Below are positions 1 through 6,561 of a stretch of DNA of 9,281 nucleotides, piece by piece. The notes beneath the pieces are model-generated. The model searched no databases and was not told the DNA's origin. It was given only the letters and a program-made list of their open reading frames with translations. The stretch spans positions 1-9,281 of the forward strand of contig JAZNGX010000017.1 in NCBI GenBank assembly GCA_045576675.1, written 5' to 3'. Source of the DNA: JAZNGX01 sp045576675. GTDB taxonomy: Bacteria > Bacillota > Clostridia > Monoglobales > Firm-18. The translations under genes were made by a program, and so were the position numbers. The stretch's first letter is position 1. Each line of letters begins with the position of its first letter.

Positions 1-1
1 A

Positions 2-418
2 GTTGATGATAAAATATTGAAAGATGATGTTAGAGAATTGAAAAACATCACATTTGTACGGAGTGGTAAAAATATGAAAACGGGTATTGAGAAAACTACT
101 TTGATAATCAGCATCAAGAAACAAAAAGAAGATGATGACGATGAAAAAGAATTGTATTCTGTACCATTTGAATTGAGTTATGCTGCTTCGATACACAAGG
201 CACAAGGGTTACAGTATGATTCTGTTAAAGTTATAATTACTCCAGAAAGCATTGACTTAATTGATAATGAAACATTTTACACAGCTATAACCAGAGCAAA
301 GGAGCATTTGCAAATATACTTGACTGAACCAGGACAATTGGAAAAACTGGATATAGTAAGTTGTAAAAATATAGTTGATGCTGAATATTGTAAAAAATTA
401 AATTGTCTTTTAAGATAA
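2..418 (+). CDS. Superfamily 1 helicase, C-terminal fragment (5' end outside window)
   Basis: This is the C-terminal part of an ATP-dependent DNA or RNA helicase of superfamily 1, related to the UvrD/RecD C-terminal domain. The reading frame is open from base 2; an in-frame TTG at 17 has no good ribosome binding site, so the gene almost certainly begins upstream of the window. Visible motifs are SIHKAQG followed by a hydrophobic strand (motif V-like) and FYTAITRAK (motif VI with the arginine finger), then a short tail after LQIYL. An acidic, low-complexity stretch (QKEDDDDEKE) lies before them, probably a loop. The Walker A and DExx motifs are not in the window, so the subfamily cannot be set; defence, conjugative or repair helicases are all possible. 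The stop is TAA and rbgA starts 27 bases later without a visible terminator. Base composition is more AT-rich than in the next genes. Confidence 0.8.
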   Translation, partial: VDDKILKDDVRELKNITFVRSGKNMKTGIEKTTLIISIKKQKEDDDDEKELYSVPFELSYAASIHKAQGLQYDSVKVIITPESIDLIDNETFYTAITRAKEHLQIYLTEPGQLEKLDIVSCKNIVDAEYCKKLNCLLR

Positions 419-445
419 AATTCAGTAGAATTAGGGAGAAAAACA

Positions 446-1300
446 ATGAATATTCAATGGTTTCCGGGGCATATGGCAAAAACCCGCAGACTGATTTCGG
501 ATAATTTAAAATTGGTTGACGTAGTAGTTGAGCTTTTAGACGCACGTATTCCACGTGCGTCTTCTAATCCTGTGCTTGCAGAATTGTTGGGTGACAAGCC
601 GAAGGTTGTTGCACTTAATAAGTGTGATATGGCAGACAAGGCTGTTACTGACAAGTGGGTGCAGTATTACAAAAATCAGGGCTACACTGCAGTTGCAATA
701 AGCAGCCAGAGCGGTCAGGGAATAAACCTGTTAAAAGATGCAATCAGAAGCGTGCTTGCCGATAAAATTCAAATGCGTGCTGAAAAGGGAATGAAGGATG
801 TGCCTGCACGTATTATGGTAGTTGGTATACCAAATGTGGGTAAATCTTCATTTATTAATAAGCTGTCAGGCAGGGCTGGTGCAAAAACGGGTGACAGACC
901 CGGTGTTACTACTGCAAAGCAGTGGATAAGAATTGCAGGCGGTTATGAGCTTTTAGATACCCCGGGCATATTATGGCCAAAGTTTGATGATGAAATAATC
1001 GGGCAGAATCTTGCATTTACCGGTGCAGTAAAGGACGATATATATGACACTGAGGAGGCGGCAAGCCTTTTGTGCGGATTTTTTGGCGAGAAGTATCCTG
1101 AAAAGCTAAAAGAAGTTTACAAGCTTGCTGATATAGACGGGCTTTCAGGATATGAAATCTTAGAATGCATTGGCAAAAAACGAGGATGTCTGATTTCGGG
1201 CGGCAATGTTGATACAGAGCGTGCTTCAAGAATTTTCTTGAACGAGTTCCGTGCCTGCAAATTAGGAAACATTTCTTTGGAGGAGCCTGAAAATGAATAA
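446..1300 (+). CDS. rbgA: Ribosome biogenesis GTPase RbgA (YlqF)
   Basis: Circularly permuted GTPase that acts late in 50S ribosomal subunit assembly in Firmicutes. In this family the G motifs occur in the order G4-G5-G1-G2-G3, and this is what is seen: NKCD at residues 58-61 (G4), SSQSG at about 86-90 (G5), GIPNVGKSS at 127-135 (G1/P-loop), GVTT at 153-156 (G2) and DTPG at 171-174 (G3). The N-terminal WFPGHMAK at 5-12 is a family hallmark. The 284-residue length is normal for the family. The ATG is preceded by AGGGAGA at good spacing. The last eight bases overlap the start of rnhB, a gene order (ylqF-rnhB) known from Bacillus. The usual upstream partners rplS and lepB are not seen; a helicase fragment is there instead. 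Confidence 0.96.
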   Translation: MNIQWFPGHMAKTRRLISDNLKLVDVVVELLDARIPRASSNPVLAELLGDKPKVVALNKCDMADKAVTDKWVQYYKNQGYTAVAISSQSGQGINLLKDAIRSVLADKIQMRAEKGMKDVPARIMVVGIPNVGKSSFINKLSGRAGAKTGDRPGVTTAKQWIRIAGGYELLDTPGILWPKFDDEIIGQNLAFTGAVKDDIYDTEEAASLLCGFFGEKYPEKLKEVYKLADIDGLSGYEILECIGKKRGCLISGGNVDTERASRIFLNEFRACKLGNISLEEPENE

Positions 1301-1934
1301 CGCAGATTTTGAACGTGTAATGTCTATGTGGGAAATTGAGCATTCCTTATTTGATAAGGGATACGAGCTTATTGCAGGAGTTGATGAGGCAGGAAGAGGC
1401 CCGCTTGCAGGCCCTGTTTGCGTTGCGGCTGTAATTTTGCCAAAGGATGCATATTTTGAAAAGCTTAATGACTCAAAAAAGCTAACTGAAAAACAAAAGG
1501 ACAGGCTTTATGATGAAATCAAGGAAAAGGCAATTGCCTATAAGATAGTATTAATTTCTAATGAGGAAATCGACAAGCTTAATATATTAAATGCTACCTT
1601 TAAAGGAATGTGTGAAGCGGCAGAAGGTCTTGAGGTTAAGCCTGATTACGTGCTTATTGACGGCAACAGAATTTCGGGGATGACCATTCCGCATGAGTGT
1701 GTTGTAAAGGGTGACAGCAAAAGCATTTCCATTGCTGCGGCATCGGTGCTTGCCAAGGTAACGCGTGACAGATTTATGGACGAGCTGGACGAAAAATATC
1801 CGCAGTATATGTTTAAAAAGCATAAAGGCTATCCCACAAAGCTGCATTATGAATTGTTAAAGCAGTATGGTGCATCAGAGGTGCACAGAAAATCCTTTAA
1901 TTTAAAGTTAGATGATGATTATGGAAAAGTATAA
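1293..1934 (+). CDS. rnhB: Ribonuclease HII
   Basis: Endonuclease that cleaves the RNA strand of RNA-DNA hybrids and starts removal of ribonucleotides misincorporated into DNA. The DEDD active site is visible: D31 and E32 in DEAGRGPLAGPV, D123 in LIDGN, and D141 in KGDSKS, followed by the family block IAAASVLAKVTRD at 148-160. The HKGYPTK motif at 177-183 is also typical. Length is 213 residues, within the usual range. The ATG at 1293 lies inside the end of rbgA and is served by TTGGAGGAG at 1278-1285, so translation is probably coupled to rbgA. A second possible start is the ATG at 1320, but it has a poorer ribosome binding site. The 3' end overlaps the yraN-family gene. Confidence 0.96.
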   Translation: MNNADFERVMSMWEIEHSLFDKGYELIAGVDEAGRGPLAGPVCVAAVILPKDAYFEKLNDSKKLTEKQKDRLYDEIKEKAIAYKIVLISNEEIDKLNILNATFKGMCEAAEGLEVKPDYVLIDGNRISGMTIPHECVVKGDSKSISIAAASVLAKVTRDRFMDELDEKYPQYMFKKHKGYPTKLHYELLKQYGASEVHRKSFNLKLDDDYGKV

Positions 1935-2289
1935 TAAAAAAATTGGTGCGGCAGGCGAAAAGGCTGCCGTAAAACATTTAAAAAACAAAGGCTACAAAAT
2001 AGTTAAAACGAATTATTTTGTACGCGGCGGTGAAATCGACATAATAGCCCAAAAGGACGGTTATGTCGTTTTTGTTGAGGTTAAAACAAGAACAAACGAC
2101 GGCTATGGTTTGCCTGTTGAAGCGGTGGGTTACACAAAGCAGCAACGTATACGAAATGCCGCACGGTTTTATATGATGAGCTGTGGAGAGGTGGATATAC
2201 GATTCGATGTAATAGGTGTAATTTGTGACGTAACTGGTAATAAAATCAAGATAATCGAAATAGAACATATAGAGAATGCTTTTGTTTAG
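1921..2289 (+). CDS. YraN/UPF0102 family nuclease-like protein
   Basis: Small protein of the YraN (UPF0102) family, whose fold resembles Holliday-junction resolvases and PD-(D/E)xK nucleases; its cellular role is not settled. From the ATG at 1921 it is 122 residues. Visible family motifs are GAAGEKAA at 9-16, the block RGGEIDIIA at about 36-44, and VEVKTR at 52-57, giving the D40...E53-x-K55 arrangement of a nuclease-like active site. In-frame ATGs at 1912 and 1915 would add three or two residues; I chose 1921 because the resulting MEKYNKKIG agrees with how family members usually begin. No strong Shine-Dalgarno precedes any of them, and the start lies within the last codons of rnhB, so translation probably depends on coupling. 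The neighbourhood of rnhB is a common place for this gene. Confidence 0.9.
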   Translation: MEKYNKKIGAAGEKAAVKHLKNKGYKIVKTNYFVRGGEIDIIAQKDGYVVFVEVKTRTNDGYGLPVEAVGYTKQQRIRNAARFYMMSCGEVDIRFDVIGVICDVTGNKIKIIEIEHIENAFV

Positions 2290-2298
2290 GGGGATTTT

Positions 2299-3210
2299 AT
2301 GTTTGCAGATGCACATTGCGATACAATTACACGAATACTTGATAACAATGAGGAGTTATATAAAAACAGCGGGCATATTGACTTGAAAAGGCTGGCAAAG
2401 GCAGGGTGCTGCTTGCAGTTTTTTGCAATATGGATTGCACCTGAGTATGACAGCGATGCTTTTGAAAGGTTTAACAAAGCCTCCGATAAGTTTTACAACG
2501 AGGTTGAAAAAAATAATATCAACGTTGTAAAATGTGCCGAGGATGTTGTTACGGATAAGCTTTGTGCATTGCTTACTGTTGAGGGAGGTTCGGTTATCGG
2601 GCGTTCTCTTGGAAGACTTCAGCAGATTTATGACAAAGGCGTAAGGCTTATGACTCTTACATGGAATGGTGCAAACAACATTGCAGACGGTGTTATGATT
2701 GGTGAAAACGCAGGGGGATTAACAGATTTTGGCAAAGAAGTTATAAAAGCGATGAACAGCCTTGGTATGATAATTGATGTATCGCATCTTTCTGAAAAAG
2801 GTTTTTACGATGTTGCCGAAAGCTCCTGCAAACCATTTTTTGCATCACATTCAAACTGCAAGCGGGTTTGTAATCATCCGAGAAATCTTACAGATGAGCA
2901 GATTTTGCATATTATAAAAACAAAAGGCTTTATCGGGCTTAATTTTTATCCCGATTTTTTGGGGAATAATGCGAATATAACTGATATAATAAGGCACGCA
3001 GAGCATATTTTGTCACTTGGTGGTGAAGAGGTTTTGGGTTTTGGTGCTGATTTTGATGGTGTTGATTGTTTACCCAAAGGAATTGACGGAGTGCATAATA
3101 TGAATGATGTCATTAATGAATTTTGCAAATTGGGGTATAGTCAAACCTTACTAAATAAGCTATTTTACGAAAATTTAATTGTAAGAACAAAACAAATTTT
3201 GAAAAAATGA
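2299..3210 (+). CDS. Membrane dipeptidase-type zinc peptidase (family M19)
   Basis: Zinc-dependent dipeptidase of the renal (membrane) dipeptidase family M19, an amidohydrolase-fold enzyme that hydrolyses dipeptides, in bacteria often including D-amino acid or cell-wall-derived ones. Expected metal ligands are visible: H6 and D8 in DAHCDT, E95 in LLTVEGG, H163 in IDVSHLSE and H184 in FASHSNC. The C-terminal FGADFDG at 248-254 is also typical. The 303 residues are normal for the shorter bacterial members. There is no signal peptide, so it is probably cytoplasmic despite the family name. The ATG has an AGGGGG ribosome binding site at 2288-2293, which overlaps the stop of the preceding gene, placing it as the last gene of the rbgA operon. 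Substrate cannot be read from sequence. Confidence 0.93.
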   Translation: MFADAHCDTITRILDNNEELYKNSGHIDLKRLAKAGCCLQFFAIWIAPEYDSDAFERFNKASDKFYNEVEKNNINVVKCAEDVVTDKLCALLTVEGGSVIGRSLGRLQQIYDKGVRLMTLTWNGANNIADGVMIGENAGGLTDFGKEVIKAMNSLGMIIDVSHLSEKGFYDVAESSCKPFFASHSNCKRVCNHPRNLTDEQILHIIKTKGFIGLNFYPDFLGNNANITDIIRHAEHILSLGGEEVLGFGADFDGVDCLPKGIDGVHNMNDVINEFCKLGYSQTLLNKLFYENLIVRTKQILKK

Positions 3211-3219
3211 AAATTTTTG

Positions 3220-3248
3220 TTGCATTTTTTTGCTTTTTGCATTATTAT
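3220..3248 (+). promoter_or_regulatory. Candidate sigma-A promoter for the aminotransferase operon
   Basis: A possible -35 TTGCAT (3220-3225) and -10 TATTAT (3243-3248) are 17 bases apart in the AT-rich gap after the dipeptidase gene. The -10 is one base off consensus but the -35 is weak. The gap has no clear hairpin terminator for the preceding operon, only T-runs, so readthrough is possible. Confidence 0.4.
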
Positions 3249-3281
3249 ATATAGAGATAGTTTTTGAAAGGAATGAAATTA

Positions 3282-4466
3282 ATGGTATTATCAGAGAAAA
3301 TGGGAGCTATAAGCTCATCCCCGACACTTGCCATTGATGCAAAGTTTAAAAAAATGAAAGCAGACGGTATTGACGTTGTGGGCTTCGGCACAGGTGAGCC
3401 TGATTTTGATACCCCTGTTCATATAAAGCAGGCAGCTATTGATGCTATAAATGCAGGTTTTACAAAGTATACACCTGCTTCAGGTACATTGGATCTTAAA
3501 AAAGCTATTGCTAAAAAGCTTTTTGAAGAAAACGGAGTCCAATATGCTCCGTCAGATATAGTTGTTTCAAACGGTGCAAAGCATGCACTTGTTAATGCGT
3601 TTTATGCTATTTTAAATGACGGTGATGAGGTTTTAATCCCCACGCCTTTCTGGGTAAGTTATCCCGAAATGGTACGTATAGCAGGCGGTGTGCCGAAATT
3701 TATTGAAACAACTGAAGAAACATCTTTCAAATTCTCTGCAGCAGATTTTGAAAAAGCAATTACACCTAAAACAAAAGCTATTATTGTTAACAGCCCCAGC
3801 AATCCGACAGGTATGGTTTACACTGAGGAGGAGTTAAGGGCAATTGCTGATGTTGCGGTTAAAAACGATATTTTTGTTATTTCTGATGAAATTTACGAAA
3901 AGCTTATTTACGGAGAAACAAAACACGTAAGCATCGCAAGCTTTAATGATGATATCAAAAAGCTTACGATTATAATAAATGGTGTATCAAAAAGCTATGC
4001 TATGACAGGTTGGCGTATAGGCTATACTGCAAGCGTGCCTGAAATCACAAAAATTATTGCGAATGTTCAAAGTCACGCTTCATCAAATCCGTGTTCGATT
4101 TCTCAGGCGGCTACGCTTGCTGCTATTTCAGGCCCTCAGGACACTGTTGAAGAAATGCGTCTTGAATTTTTAAAACGCCGTGATTATATGGTAGAAAGAA
4201 TCAACAAAATTAATGGTGTATCGTGCATTAATCCTGATGGTGCGTTTTATGTGTTTATGAACATAAAAAATATTCTTGGAAAAGAAATCAAGGGCAAGAT
4301 GATTAATACAACCGATGAGTTTTGCGAGTGGCTTTTAGAGCATAACAAGGTTGCATTGGTACCTGGCACAGGCTTTGGTGCAGAAGGCTATGTAAGATGG
4401 TCTTACGCAACAAGTATGGAGAACATTAAAGAGGGGCTTGACCGTCTGGAGGATTTCTTGAAATAA
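3282..4466 (+). CDS. Class I/II PLP-dependent aminotransferase (aspartate aminotransferase-like)
   Basis: Fold-type I pyridoxal-phosphate aminotransferase of the subgroup that includes bacterial aspartate aminotransferase (AspB/AspAT Ib); likely interconverts aspartate and oxaloacetate with 2-oxoglutarate/glutamate. Motifs, numbered from the ATG at 3282: GEPDFDTP at about 38-45, SNPTG at 173-177, SDEIYEKL at about 201-208, the Schiff-base lysine K237 in GVSKSYAMTGWRIGY, and the substrate-carboxylate arginine in YVRWSYA near the C terminus. Length is 394 residues, as expected. A TTG at 3264 and an ATG at 3273 would lengthen the N terminus, but AAAGGA at 3267-3272 is placed right for 3282, so that start was chosen. 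Ten bases separate it from proC. Closely related enzymes accept other amino acids, including aromatic ones and prephenate, so the exact substrate is inferred. Confidence 0.93.
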   Translation: MVLSEKMGAISSSPTLAIDAKFKKMKADGIDVVGFGTGEPDFDTPVHIKQAAIDAINAGFTKYTPASGTLDLKKAIAKKLFEENGVQYAPSDIVVSNGAKHALVNAFYAILNDGDEVLIPTPFWVSYPEMVRIAGGVPKFIETTEETSFKFSAADFEKAITPKTKAIIVNSPSNPTGMVYTEEELRAIADVAVKNDIFVISDEIYEKLIYGETKHVSIASFNDDIKKLTIIINGVSKSYAMTGWRIGYTASVPEITKIIANVQSHASSNPCSISQAATLAAISGPQDTVEEMRLEFLKRRDYMVERINKINGVSCINPDGAFYVFMNIKNILGKEIKGKMINTTDEFCEWLLEHNKVALVPGTGFGAEGYVRWSYATSMENIKEGLDRLEDFLK

Positions 4467-4476
4467 GGTGAATAAT

Positions 4477-5250
4477 GTGAAAATTGGATTTATCGGTGCA
4501 GGCAATATGGGCGGTGCGATTATTGACGGTCTTATTGCCTCGGGAAAAACTGATATAATTGCTTGTGATTTGAATGCCGAAAAGCTTGAACAACTAAAAG
4601 AAAAAGGCGTTGCTGTAACAAAAAGCATTGACGAGGTTTGTGATTTAAGTGACGTTGTAATTCTGGCTGTTAAACCTCAGGTGTTTAAAACTGTTTTACA
4701 AGCTATTAAAACTACAAAGCCAATATTTGTTTCAATTGCAGCAGGTATTTCTATCAAATATATAAAAAAGTATCTTGGTGATGATGCTAAGGTTGTACGT
4801 GCGATGCCGAATACTCCGGCACTTATTGGCAAAGGTGTAACAGCCTTGGCGTTTGATAAAAATGTTGACGAGATTCAAATGATAAAGGGTATATTTGATA
4901 GTATTGGTGTTACCGAGATTATAAACGAAAATCTTATGGATGCAGTTGTTGCCGCAAGTGGTAGCAGTCCTGCATATGTATATATGCTAATTGAGGCTAT
5001 GGCTGATGCTGCAGTTGCCGAAGGACTTACACGTCAGGCGGCATACAAATTGTGTGCTGCAGCAGTAGCAGGCAGTGCCGAAATGGTACTTAAAACAGGC
5101 AAACATCCGGGCGAGCTTAAGGATATGGTATGCTCACCGGGAGGTACAACCATTGATGCAGTTGCTTCATTGGAAAACGATGGTTTCAGAAGTGCTGTTA
5201 TAAAAGCAATGGAAGTATGTGCAGAAAAATCAAAAAAACTAACAAAGTAG
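4477..5250 (+). CDS. proC: Pyrroline-5-carboxylate reductase
   Basis: Catalyses the last step of proline synthesis, NAD(P)H-dependent reduction of 1-pyrroline-5-carboxylate. The N-terminal Rossmann motif GFIGAGNMGGAI spans residues 4-15, followed by VKPQV at about 65-69 and the NTP motif at 112-114. The C-terminal dimerisation and catalytic domain contains GSSPAYVYMLIEAMADAAV at 162-180 and the family signature DMVCSPGGTTIDAVASLE at 216-233. I chose the GTG at 4477 because AGGTG at 4466-4470 gives proper spacing and the product then begins MKIGFIGAG like most family members; a GTG at 4468 would add three residues. The 257-residue length is near the norm. proA and proB are not in the window; the enzyme could also draw P5C from arginine or ornithine catabolism. 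Confidence 0.96.
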   Translation: MKIGFIGAGNMGGAIIDGLIASGKTDIIACDLNAEKLEQLKEKGVAVTKSIDEVCDLSDVVILAVKPQVFKTVLQAIKTTKPIFVSIAAGISIKYIKKYLGDDAKVVRAMPNTPALIGKGVTALAFDKNVDEIQMIKGIFDSIGVTEIINENLMDAVVAASGSSPAYVYMLIEAMADAAVAEGLTRQAAYKLCAAAVAGSAEMVLKTGKHPGELKDMVCSPGGTTIDAVASLENDGFRSAVIKAMEVCAEKSKKLTK

Positions 5251-5260
5251 AGGAAAAACT

Positions 5261-5554
5261 ATGATAACAACAAAACAACGTGCTTATTTAAGAGGACTTG
5301 CAAATAAAGTGCCTGCACTGTATCAGGTGGGCAAGGGAGGAGTAACGGAGAATTTTGTTACTATGATTTTGGACAGCCTTGAAAAAAATGAGCTTATAAA
5401 AATAACTGTGCTTGAAAATTCAGGCTGTACACCCAGAGAAATTTGTGACGAGGTGGTTGCGGCAACAGAGGCGGAGCCTGTTCAGGTTATAGGAAGTAAG
5501 TTTGTTATTTACAAGCCGTCAACTGAAAATCCTACAATTGTATTACCAAAGTAA
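5261..5554 (+). CDS. yhbY: YhbY/YqeI-type CRM-domain RNA-binding protein
   Basis: Single CRM (YhbY) domain protein of 97 residues that in this family binds ribosome precursors or structured RNA, with a proposed role in 50S maturation. The sequence follows the family pattern throughout: TTKQRAYLRGLA at 3-14, the loop VGKGGVTENF at 23-32 in the position of the GxxG-type RNA-binding loop, ELIKITV at 44-50, VQVIGSKFVIYKP at 74-86 and a lysine/proline end. The ATG has AGAGGA at 5249-5254, overlapping the proC stop, so it is co-transcribed with proC. In many Firmicutes this gene instead sits beside obg/yqeH and nadD; here it is the last gene before a terminator, which is an unusual setting. Confidence 0.93.
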   Translation: MITTKQRAYLRGLANKVPALYQVGKGGVTENFVTMILDSLEKNELIKITVLENSGCTPREICDEVVAATEAEPVQVIGSKFVIYKPSTENPTIVLPK

Positions 5555-5557
5555 GAT

Positions 5558-5598
5558 AATAGTATCACATTGGATTACTGATGTGATACTATTTTTTT
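5558..5598 (+). terminator. Intrinsic terminator of the aminotransferase-proC-yhbY operon
   Basis: A perfect 13-base-pair stem (5558-5570 with 5581-5593) encloses a 10-base loop and runs into a T-tract at 5592-5598. It begins four bases after the yhbY stop. The 3' arm contains the stop codon of the convergent araC-type gene (5589-5591). On the - strand no comparable U-tract follows the hairpin, so it should act mainly on + strand transcripts. Confidence 0.88.
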
Positions 5599-6452
5599 GA
5601 CAGCTTTTTAAACTGCAGCGGAGTTATTCCTTTTTCTTTTTTGAATACCGAAATAAAATGACTGGTTGTACAAAAGCCTGTTTCCTGAGCGATTTCTGTA
5701 ATGTTTTTATCGGAGGTTAAAAGCATTTTTTCTGCTTCACTAAGCCTTATTCTATGTACATAGTCTTTAAAGCTTACACCAACTACCGATTTAAAATAGC
5801 CGGAAAAGTAGTTATAACTGAATTTGCACAAATCGGCAACATCTTTTTCTGTAACTGTGCTGTAGTTGCTTTCTATGTATAAAATCGCATTTCTGATTCC
5901 GTTTGTTATGTTGTTGTTAGTGGGTATGTATCCGCTGTTTTTATATAACCTTAATATTGTTGTGAATATTTTAAGAATATTTGCACGGATAGCAAGCTCA
6001 AAGCCATACTCCATACCTATCCACTCTTTAATGATTTCATCTATAAGAATGCTTATGGAGCTTTCTTTAATTTGCTCGTAATCTAAAACATAGTTCTGTT
6101 CTTTTGAAGTGAAAGGATATGCATACTTGAAGTTTAAGAAAAACGCTTCATTATCATAAAGAATTGACGGTGAAAATTTTATACATATATATGAAGTCGG
6201 CTTGGTAATAAATACATCGTGTGCCGTATTTGAATTAATAATAACAAGGCTGTTTTCGATAATATCGCTTTTGTTGCCGTTAATCCATATATTTCCTTCA
6301 CCTTCGTAAAAATATAACAGTTCTATATATTCATGGTAATGATAGTCCACACGTTTTTTGTTTCTGTTAGGATGTAAATTTTGATAGTTAATACAATGTA
6401 TCCAACTGTCTATACCGTCAATTTTATGATTAGCCTCTTTTTTGCCCAACAT
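5589..6452 (-). CDS. AraC-family transcriptional regulator with cupin sensor domain
   Basis: Two-domain transcription factor, 287 residues. The N-terminal half is a cupin-type ligand-binding domain: HYHEYIELLYFYEGEG at about 38-53, with the histidine cluster, then SLVIINSNTAHDV at 68-80, as in sugar-sensing AraC proteins. The C-terminal AraC DNA-binding domain starts near residue 185; the first helix-turn-helix is at about 201-222 (EKDVADLCKFSYNYFSGYFK) and the second at about 250-272, containing ITEIAQETGF and HFISVFKKEKGITPLQF. It is divergent from the Gfo/Idh-thuA pair, whose transcription it most probably controls; many such proteins activate in the presence of a sugar. Start ATG is preceded by GGTGA at short spacing. 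Its stop codon falls inside the facing operon's terminator hairpin. The ligand is unknown. Confidence 0.94.
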   Translation of the reverse strand: MLGKKEANHKIDGIDSWIHCINYQNLHPNRNKKRVDYHYHEYIELLYFYEGEGNIWINGNKSDIIENSLVIINSNTAHDVFITKPTSYICIKFSPSILYDNEAFFLNFKYAYPFTSKEQNYVLDYEQIKESSISILIDEIIKEWIGMEYGFELAIRANILKIFTTILRLYKNSGYIPTNNNITNGIRNAILYIESNYSTVTEKDVADLCKFSYNYFSGYFKSVVGVSFKDYVHRIRLSEAEKMLLTSDKNITEIAQETGFCTTSHFISVFKKEKGITPLQFKKLSKK

Positions 6453-6494
6453 ATAATCACCATTCTTAAAAATTTGATATTTTTGATTTAATAT

Positions 6495-6503
6495 ATTATA
6501 TCA
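6495..6503 (-). promoter_or_regulatory. Candidate extended -10 promoter for the araC-type gene
   Basis: On the - strand the sequence TGATATAAT is a perfect extended -10 (TGnTATAAT), with the TATAAT hexamer at 6495-6500. No good -35 is seen at 16-18 bases, which fits an extended -10 promoter. Transcription would begin near 6488 and leave a leader of about 35 bases. The element overlaps the palindrome at 6496-6519. Confidence 0.5.
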
Positions 6504-6519
6504 TAATTTTATGATAAAA
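6496..6519. promoter_or_regulatory. Palindromic operator-like site between araC and the oxidoreductase gene
   Basis: TATCATAA (6499-6506) and TTATGATA (6509-6516) form a perfect inverted repeat with a two-base spacer. After one mismatch the symmetry continues for two more bases on each side. It overlaps the extended -10 of the araC-type gene and a TATGAT (6510-6515) that could be the -10 of the oxidoreductase gene. It is AT-rich, so chance symmetry is a real alternative. AraC proteins usually bind direct repeats, so the binder could be another regulator. Confidence 0.5.
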
Positions 6520-6561
6520 GCTAAAACTAAATTAAATAAATATTATTTGGAGGTAACAGAT

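Noticed and set aside
419..432. Small inverted repeat AATTC...GAATT after the helicase gene
   Set aside because: Five AT-rich base pairs with no T-tract; too weak for a terminator and expected by chance.
1017..1343. 108-codon open frame on the - strand across the rbgA/rnhB junction
   Set aside because: Antisense shadow of two well-supported genes; product shows no family features.
1978..2316. 112-codon open frame on the - strand opposite the yraN-family gene
   Set aside because: Shadow of a conserved gene; translation is low-complexity Tyr/Cys/His-rich without motifs.
6511..6561. Upstream ATG giving a 17-residue longer oxidoreductase
   Set aside because: It lies inside the promoter palindrome and lacks a ribosome binding site, while GGAGG serves the ATG at 6562 that begins right before the Rossmann strand.
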